A stretch of DNA of 64,000 bases, from contig PHBK01000017.1 of assembly GCA_002840565.1 (NCBI GenBank), positions 21,519 through 85,518 on the forward strand. The letters are read 5' to 3'. Positions 35,560 to 43,829 of the stretch are shown here, one piece after another (the stretch's first letter is position 1; the number at the start of each line of letters is the position of its first letter). This stretch comes from Deltaproteobacteria bacterium HGW-Deltaproteobacteria-12. Lineage in GTDB: Bacteria > Desulfobacterota > Syntrophia > Syntrophales > Smithellaceae. Below the pieces are notes generated by a model. It had not been told where the DNA came from and made no database searches. It saw only the letters and a list, made by a program, of their open reading frames with translations. The position numbers were made by a program, and so were the translations under genes.

Positions 35560-35874
35560 AAAAACTCCCACTGTCAAATGACATCAGATATATTCGGATT
35601 TTTTCTTAATGCATGGAATTTCGCGGTTTGTCAAGGCTATCTGGCAAGAGGATTATAGAAAGGATAATCTTAACGGGAAGATTTGTAGCGCATCAGGAAA
35701 GGAGATAAAAAAAGCGAGAGCCGCTTATGCCGTATTGTCTTTAATACGTGCATCGCAGCTCCCGCCTGCTTTAATTGTCCAAGTATTATCCGCCCGTTTA
35801 TAATTCAGGCAAGCTGATTAATTATTGCTTTTATTCCGGGTCCGTTAGTACCCGTATACATTTGGTTGCTGATC
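35560..35874. other. Intergenic region: csp terminator, otherwise no feature seen
   Basis: Between the hypothetical gene and the cold-shock gene. The right part carries the csp 3' untranslated region and its terminator (35707-35765). In 35560-35706 no gene, repeat or RNA structure could be supported. Confidence 0.5.
35707..35765 (-). terminator. Intrinsic terminator of the cold-shock gene
   Basis: Leftward, an 11-bp stem with two G-U pairs (35755-35765 with 35714-35724), capped by an inner CGTATT/AATACG stem, is followed by seven T residues (35707-35713). It lies about 110 bases after the csp stop codon. Confidence 0.8.
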
Positions 35875-36075
35875 TTAAAGCTTACGAACATTCTCGGCAG
35901 CCGGACCTTTTTGACCGGCGACGACATCGAAACTGACCCGCTCCCCTTCGGACAGGGATTTGAAGCCTTCACCCTGAATTGCGGAATGATGCACAAAAAG
36001 ATCTTTGCCACCTTCCTGTTGAATAAAGCCAAACCCCTTTGAATCATTAAACCACTTCACTGTTCCTTCTGCCAT
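35875..36075 (-). CDS. Cold-shock domain protein (CspA family)
   Basis: 66 residues, a single OB-fold RNA/DNA chaperone. RNP1 is KGFGFIQ and RNP2 is DLFVHHSAI, with [10 protein letters not shown] at the start and [10 protein letters not shown] at the end. AAGGAGG lies eight bases before the ATG. The 5' leader contains a 7-bp hairpin directly upstream of the ribosome site (36098-36115), which could affect translation. Confidence 0.96.
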   Translation of the reverse strand: MAEGTVKWFNDSKGFGFIQQEGGKDLFVHHSAIQGEGFKSLSEGERVSFDVVAGQKGPAAENVRKL

Positions 36076-36097
36076 TATCTAACCCTCCTTTGTATTG

Positions 36098-36115
36098 GGT
36101 TCCATTATTGGAACC
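36098..36115 (-). promoter_or_regulatory. Hairpin in the csp 5' leader
   Basis: GGTTCCA-N4-TGGAACC is a perfect 7-bp stem, about nine bases upstream of the Shine-Dalgarno sequence. A structural or cold-responsive role is suggested by position only. Confidence 0.45.
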
Positions 36116-36186
36116 ATTTATAATCTCGCCGAAAAATTCGACGGACAATATTCCCGCTTAAAAACGACTTCCTTCTAAAAACAAAA

Positions 36187-36215
36187 ATCCCTGTCACATC
36201 GCAATGGACAGGGAT
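36187..36215 (-). terminator. Hairpin with T-run upstream of csp (terminator or attenuator)
   Basis: A 9-bp perfect stem (ATCCCTGTC/GACAGGGAT, 36187-36195 with 36207-36215) is followed leftward by TTTTTGTTTTT. No leftward gene precedes it. It is therefore either an attenuator in a long csp leader or the terminator of an unannotated small RNA starting between 36216 and 36456. Confidence 0.55.
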
Positions 36216-36456
36216 GATAAATTCATTTTTACTGCCCCAATATCAGGGAAAGCAAGTATTCATTTTCGAAGTCGATCACATTGTTATTTATGCCTAACTC
36301 TAATTTCCAATAAAATCAAGCTATATTATGCAGGGGAATTTTGAGTGATAATCTTGACCTTGCGCCGTGTTGGTTATTTTCATTGACCAAAGTAGATTTT
36401 CCTTATACGTTTCAATATATATAACATTTGGCCAATCATGCCGGGAAGACAAAAGT

Positions 36457-37011
36457 ATGCGGATAGCAGTATTTTCGGACACTCATGGCAACAAAGAGGC
36501 GATGAAGGACGCCCTGCAGAGTGAAGGGCCGTTTCATCTTCTGCTTCATCTGGGCGACGGCGTTGCCGATGGAATGTCCGTCGGCTCCGCAATGGGCATA
36601 GAATTTTGCGGTGTTCAAGGGAATGAAGATATTATGAGTCTTCCGCCGGAGGTGTCTTTTGCAGTCGGAAAATGGACTCTGACAGCCGTCCACGGCCACC
36701 AACTGGATATTAATCCTTATCATTCACCATTGCAGTGGAAGCAGCATTTCCGGGACATGGCCCAATGGGCGAAGCGGAAAAGATCGCAGTTATTTCTCTT
36801 CGGGCATTCACATTGTACGGCTTTGCAGGAAGTCGGCGGGGTCGTCATCTGCAACCCGGGAGATCAATATATTGGTTCTACAGCAGCGCCGACATTCGCG
36901 GTCATCCAGGCCGATGAACGGCATTTGAAGATTCAGTTGATGGAGCGATTCGCAAAGGGCAAATGGCAGACAAAAGATACCTTGGAAAAGATTAATGAGC
37001 AGATAAAATAG
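36457..37011 (+). CDS. YfcE/MJ0936-family metallophosphoesterase
   Basis: 184 residues from MRIAVFSDTHGNKEA. All calcineurin-fold metal motifs of the family are present: DTHGN, LGDG, GVQGNED, VHGHQ and FGHSH. Family members hydrolyse phosphodiesters, with no fixed physiological substrate. The open frame extends upstream to 36367, but homologs start at this Met. It diverges from the csp gene. Confidence 0.88.
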   Translation: MRIAVFSDTHGNKEAMKDALQSEGPFHLLLHLGDGVADGMSVGSAMGIEFCGVQGNEDIMSLPPEVSFAVGKWTLTAVHGHQLDINPYHSPLQWKQHFRDMAQWAKRKRSQLFLFGHSHCTALQEVGGVVICNPGDQYIGSTAAPTFAVIQADERHLKIQLMERFAKGKWQTKDTLEKINEQIK

Positions 37012-37197
37012 TTTTCTTACCCGGTAACCGGTCTCGTCTTTTCTCAGCCTCCAGATACGTCTACCTTATTATAAACAATATTGAGAGTTTATATGAATGT
37101 TTGCTTTTTTATTGATCGTGCTTAAGCTAGCAAAATATATAATTTCTACCGAAGCAGGATAGATGGCACTATTAAAAATGCACCAGAAGGCATAAAA

Positions 37198-38151
37198 TTG
37201 ATTAATAAAGCATCACGGCCGCTGGACCGGCAAATCCATTGGCTGAGAAAGTTAACTTCCCGGCGCAGAAATACACAGGAACACAGGCATGCCGTTTCTG
37301 AGCCGCTTCCTTCTGATGGTTTAAGCCTGAATATTATGAGTTTTAATATCCGGCGGGGAACAAAGCCGGATGGGAGAAATCACTGGATATTTCGCCGTAA
37401 GCTGGTGCAAGAGGTTTTAACTCAATACCAGCCGGATGTTTTGGGACTGCAGGAAGCGCTGGATTTCCAAATCGAGGAAATTAGAGGAATTCTTCCCGGA
37501 TATGCAAAAGTCGGCATCGGAAATCTGGGCGGGAGCGAAGGCATGCACAATGCCATTTTTTATGATGCTGCAAAGTTTGACCTGGACGGTGATGGAACCA
37601 TCTGGTTTTCGGATGCGCCCTCTGTTCCGGGTTCAAAAGGGTGGGGAAACGCGATTCCGCGGACGTTTACATGGGCGCGCCTGATTGAAAAAAAATCCGG
37701 TCAGGCTTTCTATTTTTATAATGTCCATTTGGACCATATATCTTTACGATCAAGGAAAAAGAGCGTTGTTGTTCTCATTCAGCACATCCGGAACCGACTC
37801 TTTCCTGATCCTTTTATCGTCACAGGCGATTTTAACGCCGGCGAAAAAAGCGCGCCGATCAGATATTTAAAAGGAATCCATTTGTTAAAAACCAAACCAA
37901 AACTCAGGGTATTAAATCCGGAGCCTTTTGTTGACACTTTCCGCGCCTGCTACCCCCATCTCCGCAGGGCGGCGGCGACTTTTCACGGTTATAACAGGTA
38001 TTTACTGAGGCTCAAGATTGACTATATTTTCGTCCCTTCTTCCGTGAGAGTTGATGATGCGCAAGTCATTCAATTGCGCCGGGAAAGATGTTATCCGTCC
38101 GACCATTTTCCTATTTTTACTCGGATTTATTTACCTAAGAGCACTTCCTGA
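37198..38151 (+). CDS. Endonuclease/exonuclease/phosphatase (EEP) family hydrolase
   Basis: 317 residues. EEP motifs appear in order: LNIMSFNIRRG, VLGLQEALDFQ (catalytic Glu), VHLDH, IVTGDFNAG (Asp/Asn), KIDYIFVP and YPSDHFPIFTRI (Asp-His). The length and motifs fit the Mg2+-dependent phosphodiesterase/sphingomyelinase-like branch. The proposed start is TTG with AGAAGG seven bases upstream; a shorter start at MSFNIRRG is possible but would trim the first strand. No signal peptide is apparent. The substrate is unknown. Confidence 0.82.
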   Translation: MINKASRPLDRQIHWLRKLTSRRRNTQEHRHAVSEPLPSDGLSLNIMSFNIRRGTKPDGRNHWIFRRKLVQEVLTQYQPDVLGLQEALDFQIEEIRGILPGYAKVGIGNLGGSEGMHNAIFYDAAKFDLDGDGTIWFSDAPSVPGSKGWGNAIPRTFTWARLIEKKSGQAFYFYNVHLDHISLRSRKKSVVVLIQHIRNRLFPDPFIVTGDFNAGEKSAPIRYLKGIHLLKTKPKLRVLNPEPFVDTFRACYPHLRRAAATFHGYNRYLLRLKIDYIFVPSSVRVDDAQVIQLRRERCYPSDHFPIFTRIYLPKSTS

Positions 38152-38261
38152 CAGAATACAGCAGATACGGGAATCAGTTTTATCCCGCTGCTGCGGTACG
38201 AGTGTTAATTCTCCGCAGCTTGCTGCGAGGTGGTGGATTTGTCGCAGGAAAGTAGTTTTGC

Positions 38262-39617
38262 TTATCCATTGTGATCAACGTGCGTGAGGTTTTCGAAGCT
38301 GGTGAATTTTTCCAGAAACGCAAGCTTCACCGTACCGGTGGGACCGTTGCGCTGTTTGCCGATAATGATTTCCGCCGTGCCTTTTTCCGGGTTATCTTCC
38401 GATTTATTATAGACTTCGTCGCGGTAGATAAAGGCAATAACGTCGGCATCCTGTTCGATGGCTCCTGATTCCCGCAAGTCGGCCATTTGAGGGCGACGGT
38501 TGGTGCGGTCTTCCACTTTACGATTAAGCTGGGAAAGGGCAATCACCGGCACTTGCAGCTCTTTGGCCAGGGCTTTCAAAGAGCGGCTGATTTCCGATAT
38601 TTCCTGCTCGCGGTTATCTCGATAGCCGCCGGCGCGCATCAGTTGAATGTAGTCCACGACAATCAGCCCCAGACCGGCATCAGCCTTCAGCCGGCGTGAC
38701 TTGGCTTTCATTTCCAGCACAGTGATTGCCGGAGTATCGTCAATGAAAAGAGGCGCTTCCGAAAGACGACCGGCGGCAGTTGTCAGTTTCGGCCAGTCGG
38801 TTTCGCCGAGAAATCCTTTGCGCAAACGCTGCGAATCAACCTTGGCTTCCGAGGCCAGCAGACGAAAAACCAATTGTTCTTTAGACATTTCGAGCGAAAA
38901 AATGGCGACAGGAGTTTGACTTTCCATTGCGGCAAATTGCGCGATGTTCAGGGCAAACGCAGTTTTGCCCATGCTGGGACGGCCGGCGACAATGATCAGG
39001 TCTGATTTCTGCAAGCCGGAAGTTAAATCATCAATTTTTTCAAAGCCGGTAGGAACGCCCGTAATCAGCTCTTTACGGGAATAAAGGTCTTCAATGGAGC
39101 GGAAGCTGTCTTTGACAATCTCCCGAATCGGGTGAAAAGCGGGACGGACCTTGTTTTCGGATATTTCGAAGATGCTCTGCTCGGCGCGATCAAGAATCTG
39201 ATCAACATCAGTGCCTGTATCATAGCAACTGGTAATGATTTCCGTGGCTGATCCGATTAATCCGCGCAGGATCGCTTTCTCTTTAGCAATCTTGGCATAG
39301 TTGGCGGCATTGGCGGCGGAAGGCACATTATCCACCAGGGAAGCCAGATAGGCCGTGCCTCCTACTGAGTCCAGAAAATTCCTATCCCGGAGAGCATTGC
39401 TCAATGTAATAATATCGACAGGCTCGTTTTTGTCCGAAAGCTCAATCATGACGCGAAAAATCTTCCGGTGTGCTTCACTATAAAAGTCATCTTTAGACAA
39501 GAATTCCAGCACGCTGTTAATCGCGCTGTTTTCCAGCAGAATGCTGCCGAGAATAGATTGTTCGGCTTCCAGATTTTGGGGAGGAACCTTGAATAAAGAT
39601 GGATCAATGTCTTTCAT
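38262..39617 (-). CDS. dnaB: Replicative DNA helicase DnaB
   Basis: Hexameric 5'-3' replicative helicase, 451 residues. N-terminal primase-interacting domain (PPQNLEAEQSILGSIL), linker, then the RecA-like domain with Walker A GRPSMGKTAFALN, Walker B LIVVDYIQLM, and the DnaB motif VIALSQLNRKVEDRTNRRPQMADLRESGAIEQDAD. No intein. It is the last gene of the rpsF-rpsR-DUF2232-rplI-dnaB cluster and follows rplI by three bases. Downstream 38195-38245 has a short CGCAGC-TT-GCTGCG palindrome but no clear terminator. Confidence 0.97.
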   Translation of the reverse strand: MKDIDPSLFKVPPQNLEAEQSILGSILLENSAINSVLEFLSKDDFYSEAHRKIFRVMIELSDKNEPVDIITLSNALRDRNFLDSVGGTAYLASLVDNVPSAANAANYAKIAKEKAILRGLIGSATEIITSCYDTGTDVDQILDRAEQSIFEISENKVRPAFHPIREIVKDSFRSIEDLYSRKELITGVPTGFEKIDDLTSGLQKSDLIIVAGRPSMGKTAFALNIAQFAAMESQTPVAIFSLEMSKEQLVFRLLASEAKVDSQRLRKGFLGETDWPKLTTAAGRLSEAPLFIDDTPAITVLEMKAKSRRLKADAGLGLIVVDYIQLMRAGGYRDNREQEISEISRSLKALAKELQVPVIALSQLNRKVEDRTNRRPQMADLRESGAIEQDADVIAFIYRDEVYNKSEDNPEKGTAEIIIGKQRNGPTGTVKLAFLEKFTSFENLTHVDHNG

Positions 39618-39620
39618 TAT

Positions 39621-40064
39621 TTATTCGCCGATGACGTTTAGTTTAATCTCTGCTTCTATACCGCCGTGGAGCTTGATTTTTACCTTAAATTCACCAAGTG
39701 ATTTTATCTGCTCATCATGGACGATCATTTTCCTGTCAATGGCAAAGCCTTTTTCCTGCAGTGCCAGTTCGATATCTTTAGACGTTACGGAACCGAATAT
39801 TTTCTCCTGATCGCCGACTTTGCGGGCAATGGTCAGAACAACGGAGGAGAGCTTGGCGGCCTGATCCTGCGCTGCTTTTTGTTCTTTTTCCGCTCTTTGC
39901 AGAATATTCTTCTTTTCATGCTCAAAAGTTTTGATGTTTTTTTCATTTGCTTCAATGGCCAGGCCTTTGGGAATCAGCAGATTACGGGCGTAGCCGTCGC
40001 TTACTTTGACCAGATCACCGGCTTTGCCCAGGGAAGATACGTTTTGTTTTAAGATAACCTTCAT
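39621..40064 (-). CDS. rplI: 50S ribosomal protein L9
   Basis: 147 residues. N-terminal rRNA-binding domain MKVILKQNVSSLGKAGDLVKVSDGYARNLLIPKGLA, a long connecting helix, and the C-terminal domain ending HGGIEAEIKLNVIGE. AAGGAGG precedes the start. Between DUF2232 and dnaB, the normal order. Confidence 0.97.
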   Translation of the reverse strand: MKVILKQNVSSLGKAGDLVKVSDGYARNLLIPKGLAIEANEKNIKTFEHEKKNILQRAEKEQKAAQDQAAKLSSVVLTIARKVGDQEKIFGSVTSKDIELALQEKGFAIDRKMIVHDEQIKSLGEFKVKIKLHGGIEAEIKLNVIGE

Positions 40065-40105
40065 GAAAAACCTCCTTTAAATTGTTGAGACAGAAATGCC
40101 TGTTG

Positions 40106-41071
40106 TCAGGTAATTGGTAGATTCTTTTTGAAAAATCTCCGAAAGTCAATCCAGATATCAAATAATCCGGTAATGGCTATAGGTATCACAAGAAATTGCT
40201 GTAGGGCAATTAAAAAATAAAAAATATATCGAAAGAAGACAGGTACGTTTTTAGTCTGAAAGAAGCAACTGAGGATGGCCAAGCCTTGCAGCAAATAGAT
40301 AAAACCGGTCATAATAAATATATTCAAGCTGAAAAACCGGAATTCTTCATCGGGGAACAAAAGCAGTCCCCCGGAAATAATGAATATCCAGATAACATAT
40401 TCGGGGGCCTTCCAGCGTGATAATCCTTCCAGTTGAGGCAAAATAATCGCAGTCTTGCGGAGAAAGTTCCTCCCCATTAAAACATTGAGCCAAACGAGCA
40501 TTATTGATCCGAGGATGGACAGAGCAGGGAAAATGCCGGTAAAAAAACTGACCAGCATCGGTTTGCTGCTTCTCATTGCGCTGATGTCTTCCTTTTCCAA
40601 TGGGAATTGCTCGTACAAGATCATGTTCTGCTCAATGGCCTGATCAACAAACTGCTCCACCACTTTCCACGGACTCAGCGAAAGGGTGAAGCCGGAATAA
40701 ATAAAAAAGGCGCAAATCGCTCCGATGATAATCAGGGCGGGATAAATGACTGTTTTTTCAATGGAGCTGTTTTTAAAGGCGAAGAAATTTATAGCCAAAC
40801 CCGCTATGCCCATGGTTAAAATTACCAGATAGGGCGAACTTAATTGCAACCACTGAGAAAGTAAAAAAACCAGCAGGAGAGGTATCAGGAAAGCGGCGGC
40901 TGTTTTGGCCTTTCCAGCCACAGCGCTGTGAAAAAAGGCCAGCAAAGGAAGAATAGTTAGAAAAATGGCGCCGATAGCCGGGATGAAGGCTGCTGCGGAA
41001 ACAAAAATGAAGAAGATCAACAATATCCTGTAAAAGGAATTGCCGGAAAATAGCGTGCCAGATGTTTTCAA
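40106..41071 (-). CDS. DUF2232 (YybS-like) membrane protein
   Basis: 321 residues with about eight membrane helices, including FFIFVSAAAFIPAIGAIFLTILPLLAFF at the start and FLIALQQFLVIPIAITGLFDIWIDFRRFF at the end. The latter resembles the conserved C-terminus of YybS/DUF2232 proteins, which sit between rpsR and rplI in many genomes. Some relatives have been suggested to be small-molecule transporters. It starts 106 bases after the rpsR stop, beyond a terminator, so it may rely on read-through or its own promoter. Confidence 0.8.
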   Translation of the reverse strand: MKTSGTLFSGNSFYRILLIFFIFVSAAAFIPAIGAIFLTILPLLAFFHSAVAGKAKTAAAFLIPLLLVFLLSQWLQLSSPYLVILTMGIAGLAINFFAFKNSSIEKTVIYPALIIIGAICAFFIYSGFTLSLSPWKVVEQFVDQAIEQNMILYEQFPLEKEDISAMRSSKPMLVSFFTGIFPALSILGSIMLVWLNVLMGRNFLRKTAIILPQLEGLSRWKAPEYVIWIFIISGGLLLFPDEEFRFFSLNIFIMTGFIYLLQGLAILSCFFQTKNVPVFFRYIFYFLIALQQFLVIPIAITGLFDIWIDFRRFFKKNLPIT

Positions 41072-41115
41072 AGCAAATAACCTGCCTAATACTATAAGTA
41101 GCTATCAGCAAAGAT

Positions 41116-41162
41116 AAAAAAACATGCCTGCATCCCGGTATGCTGACGGATGCCGGCATGTT
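41116..41162 (-). terminator. Intrinsic terminator after rpsF-rpsR
   Basis: Leftward, a 15-base stem with one mismatch (41148-41162 with 41121-41135) and a 12-base loop is followed by seven T residues (41116-41122). It separates the ribosomal genes from DUF2232-rplI-dnaB and probably sets their relative levels. Confidence 0.85.
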
Positions 41163-41176
41163 AATACTTATTACAT

Positions 41177-41446
41177 TTATCTTCCTTCAGCGGCGACAAA
41201 AGGCATAATAGCTATTGTACGGGCTCGTTTGATTGCTGCCGTCAGTTCCCGTTGATGATTGGCGCAGTTTCCGGTAATCCTGCGCGGCATAATCTTTCCT
41301 CTTTCCGTAACGAAACTATTAAGAATAGCCAGGTTTTTATAGTCGATCTTTATATTGGAATCCGTGCAAAAGCGGCAAAACTTTTTTCGATGAAAAAACT
41401 TTTTCTGGGGCTGACGAGCTGGTTTATCTCCATTAGGTACGGCCAT
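41177..41446 (-). CDS. rpsR: 30S ribosomal protein S18
   Basis: 89 residues. The N-terminal part keeps the cysteine set [10 protein letters not shown]...CANHQ of the zinc-ribbon type of S18. The core is [24 protein letters not shown]...[14 protein letters not shown]. It follows rpsF by three bases. Confidence 0.97.
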   Translation of the reverse strand: MAVPNGDKPARQPQKKFFHRKKFCRFCTDSNIKIDYKNLAILNSFVTERGKIMPRRITGNCANHQRELTAAIKRARTIAIMPFVAAEGR

Positions 41447-41449
41447 TGT

Positions 41450-41935
41450 TTATTCCCCCCTCTTAGGTTGTTCTTCTTTGTTATATATTTTTCTGGCGCC
41501 GGGCCGGCGGGGTGCTGCCTCTCCGGCAGCGCTATCAGCCTGCTGGGCAGAACCGGCTTCGGAGGCTGAAGAATTAGGTTCAATGCGGATTTGGGTGCGC
41601 TTGACTTCTACTACGACAGTTTCCTGCTCCATGCCTTCGCGGGTAACTGCACCTTCTTTTTTTACGGTCATGAATTTCAGAATCCGGTCGTCGATTTTGA
41701 AATTTCGTTCAATTTCCGCGACAATGGGGCCATCACCGGCAAAGTCGATCAAGAAATAAAAACCGTCTTTTTGTTTGTTGATTTCATAAGCCAGACGTCG
41801 CTTGCCCCATTTATCGATTTTAGCGATAAGTCCCTTGCGATCATTGATGATGGTCTGGCTGCGTTCGATGATGGCGGTGATGTCATCTTCCGCCAAATCA
41901 GATTTGACAATAGCTACAACTTCGTATCTTTTCAA
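41450..41935 (-). CDS. rpsF: 30S ribosomal protein S6 with C-terminal extension
   Basis: 161 residues. The S6 fold spans about 1-95 (MKRYEVVAIVKSDL, IDKWGKRRLAYEINKQKDGFYFLIDF, ERNFKIDDRILKFMTVK). An acidic/alanine-rich tail of about 60 residues follows, ending in basic residues (PRRPGARKIYNKEEQPKRGE). Tails like this are common in deltaproteobacterial S6 and are in E. coli a site for RimK glutamylation. AGGAGA precedes the start. First gene of the cluster. Confidence 0.96.
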   Translation of the reverse strand: MKRYEVVAIVKSDLAEDDITAIIERSQTIINDRKGLIAKIDKWGKRRLAYEINKQKDGFYFLIDFAGDGPIVAEIERNFKIDDRILKFMTVKKEGAVTREGMEQETVVVEVKRTQIRIEPNSSASEAGSAQQADSAAGEAAPRRPGARKIYNKEEQPKRGE

Positions 41936-42167
41936 GATTTTCTCCTTTCGGCTCTTAAGCCCATAGTCTGGCTACAGGCAAGGAGTCTTTAAAATTATTA
42001 GGGATGCGTTCTATATCAGACGCGGACAGAAATCAAGGTTTATTATCAAACAGAACCGGAGGGGATAAAAAGTGCCGCTTGCGGAGATTCCTGATGGATG
42101 TTTCTCAGTTCATTCAAATAGTTTACTCAATGTGAGAAAATCCTGAGCAGCGGATTTTCAGCTTTTT

Positions 42168-43727
42168 CTACCGGGAATCTTCCGGTGCGCTGCGCTGCTG
42201 TCTTTGCGAGGTATGATCTTTTCCCAGGTAGAAATTGATCCAGGAGGAGCTCTGATACAAGTCCCAGTTGCAGGGCGGCACCAATGATTTCTCCAACTGC
42301 ATTTCCTCCCGGTGCTTTTTCAACCGGGCATAGGCCCGGACGTAGACGCATTTCTTCTTTGCGGGATATACTTCGCACCATCCTGCGAAACTGCCGCCGC
42401 AGGCCCCGTTGCGCTGGTTCTTCGGGCATTGAGACATCGGGCAGAGGTAGGCCAGATCGATGAGGGCGCAATCCCCGCAGTCCTTGCAGTCGAAGAGAAC
42501 AACTTTGGTCCAGTGCTCCAGTTTGGAGAAGGGGACTTCCATCTTTGTTCCTGCTACGGTGCGGCAAAGGCCCTTCATGACGCCGTAAAATTTTTTCCCG
42601 GGTTCAAACATTAACTTATGGAAGAACCGTGAAAATCCATAGATGGATTCAATTGCAGCATCGGGCGGCCGGTCTTGCCGCCGGGTCGGGGACTCGAGGT
42701 TAAGCCCAGTTGCCGGATCGCGCTCATAGTAATAGAAGCCGCCGGGCAGGGGATAATCGAAGTGCGCAATGAGCTCTGACCATTGGGGAGTCAGGGCCTC
42801 TCCCCGCCGGATAATCTCTTCCACCTGTTCATACTTGACATTGTGTCCGCCGATATGAACCCCGGCAAAACCCATCCCTTTGAGAACAGCATACAGCCTG
42901 GCGGCACGCAGAATTCTGGCGCCGGATCCCTTATCCGGGTCATTTCGTTCCCGGTCCAGGTCCGCCAGCAGTTTATCCGTAACGACAGAGCCGGGAAGAT
43001 CGTTGCGGTTCATCATTTTAGCTGCGCCATAGGGAAGGATATAAATATTGCCGATCAGGGGAATGTTGAGCCCGTTCTGCTTCAGAAAAAGGAGCACCTC
43101 ATGAAATTTGCGGGCATCGTATCCCAGTTGGGTAACGATAAACCTGGCGCCGGCCGCGATCTTCTTTTTCAGTTTGAAATACTGGACCATCTGTTCCGCT
43201 TCGGTCGCCTTGAAGGGAGAAACAACGGCTCCGGGAAAAAAATCCGCCGGTTGGTGACAAACAGTGCCTTTAGCGCCGGTATAGGCGAGACCACGGTTCA
43301 TATCGGCTATGAGCTGCAGAGTATGCAGCGGGTCCAGATCGAATACCGGGGCGGGTCTTCCCTGAAAACCGGATACGGGATAATCGCCGCTCATCACGAG
43401 AATATTCCTGACTCCCGACCGGTCGAGAGCATAAAGTTCGCTTTCGATTTGGTTGCGGTTTCTGTCTTTACAGGTGAAATGGACCAGAGATTCGATGCCG
43501 AGCTTTTGAATTTCGCCGCCCATGAAGCTGACGGACATGGCCGGGGTTCCCCCGGGATTATCCGTAACGGTCAGAGCATGAATTTTCCTCCCGTCGACCG
43601 CCTGTTTGGCCTGGGCTAACGCCATATCCTGGGCTGTTTCTCTGGCGCCTCGTCCCGGCACCAATTCCCAGGTGACTACGAAGACACCGGACTTCAATAG
43701 CGAGTTCTTAAAATGATTTTCCTGCAT
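42168..43727 (-). CDS. MetF-like methylenetetrahydrofolate reductase fused to MetV-type zinc/Fe-S domain
   Basis: About 519 residues. The N-terminal two-thirds is a MetF TIM barrel (VVTWELVPGRGARE, HALTVTDNPGG, NILVMSGDYP, ARFIVTQLGYDARKF, GIHIGG-like FAGVHIGGH). The C-terminal MTHFR_C/MetV region carries many cysteines (VVLFDCKDCGDCALIDLAYLCPMSQCPKNQRNGACGG...CEV). In acetogens MetV is a separate partner of MetF; here they are one chain. The start at 43727 was preferred over a TTG four codons earlier. It follows the thiolase in a leftward operon under the sigma-54 promoter at 45949. Confidence 0.85.
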   Translation of the reverse strand: MQENHFKNSLLKSGVFVVTWELVPGRGARETAQDMALAQAKQAVDGRKIHALTVTDNPGGTPAMSVSFMGGEIQKLGIESLVHFTCKDRNRNQIESELYALDRSGVRNILVMSGDYPVSGFQGRPAPVFDLDPLHTLQLIADMNRGLAYTGAKGTVCHQPADFFPGAVVSPFKATEAEQMVQYFKLKKKIAAGARFIVTQLGYDARKFHEVLLFLKQNGLNIPLIGNIYILPYGAAKMMNRNDLPGSVVTDKLLADLDRERNDPDKGSGARILRAARLYAVLKGMGFAGVHIGGHNVKYEQVEEIIRRGEALTPQWSELIAHFDYPLPGGFYYYERDPATGLNLESPTRRQDRPPDAAIESIYGFSRFFHKLMFEPGKKFYGVMKGLCRTVAGTKMEVPFSKLEHWTKVVLFDCKDCGDCALIDLAYLCPMSQCPKNQRNGACGGSFAGWCEVYPAKKKCVYVRAYARLKKHREEMQLEKSLVPPCNWDLYQSSSWINFYLGKDHTSQRQQRSAPEDSR

Positions 43728-43829
43728 GCATTCTTTCAAGATTGATCATTGGTTTTTTAATCCGGAATATGCATAAAGCATTTTTTTGGCCTCGTCAATG
43801 GCGTAAAATAATATCTTTTGTTTCCCGGT

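Larger units (their letters stand above)
36076..36456. other. Intergenic region between divergent csp and yfcE-like genes
   Basis: Contains the csp leader hairpin (36098-36115), a second hairpin with a leftward T-run (36187-36215), and, nearer the phosphodiesterase gene, TTGACC followed 17 bases later by TACGTT as a weak rightward promoter candidate. No additional gene is supported. Confidence 0.5.

Noticed and set aside
38195..38245. CGCAGC-TT-GCTGCG palindrome after dnaB as a terminator
   Set aside because: The loop is only two bases and no T-run follows on either strand, so terminator function is not supported.
42783..43619. 278-codon frame opposite the MetF/MetV gene
   Set aside because: Shadow of a well-supported gene; no motif.
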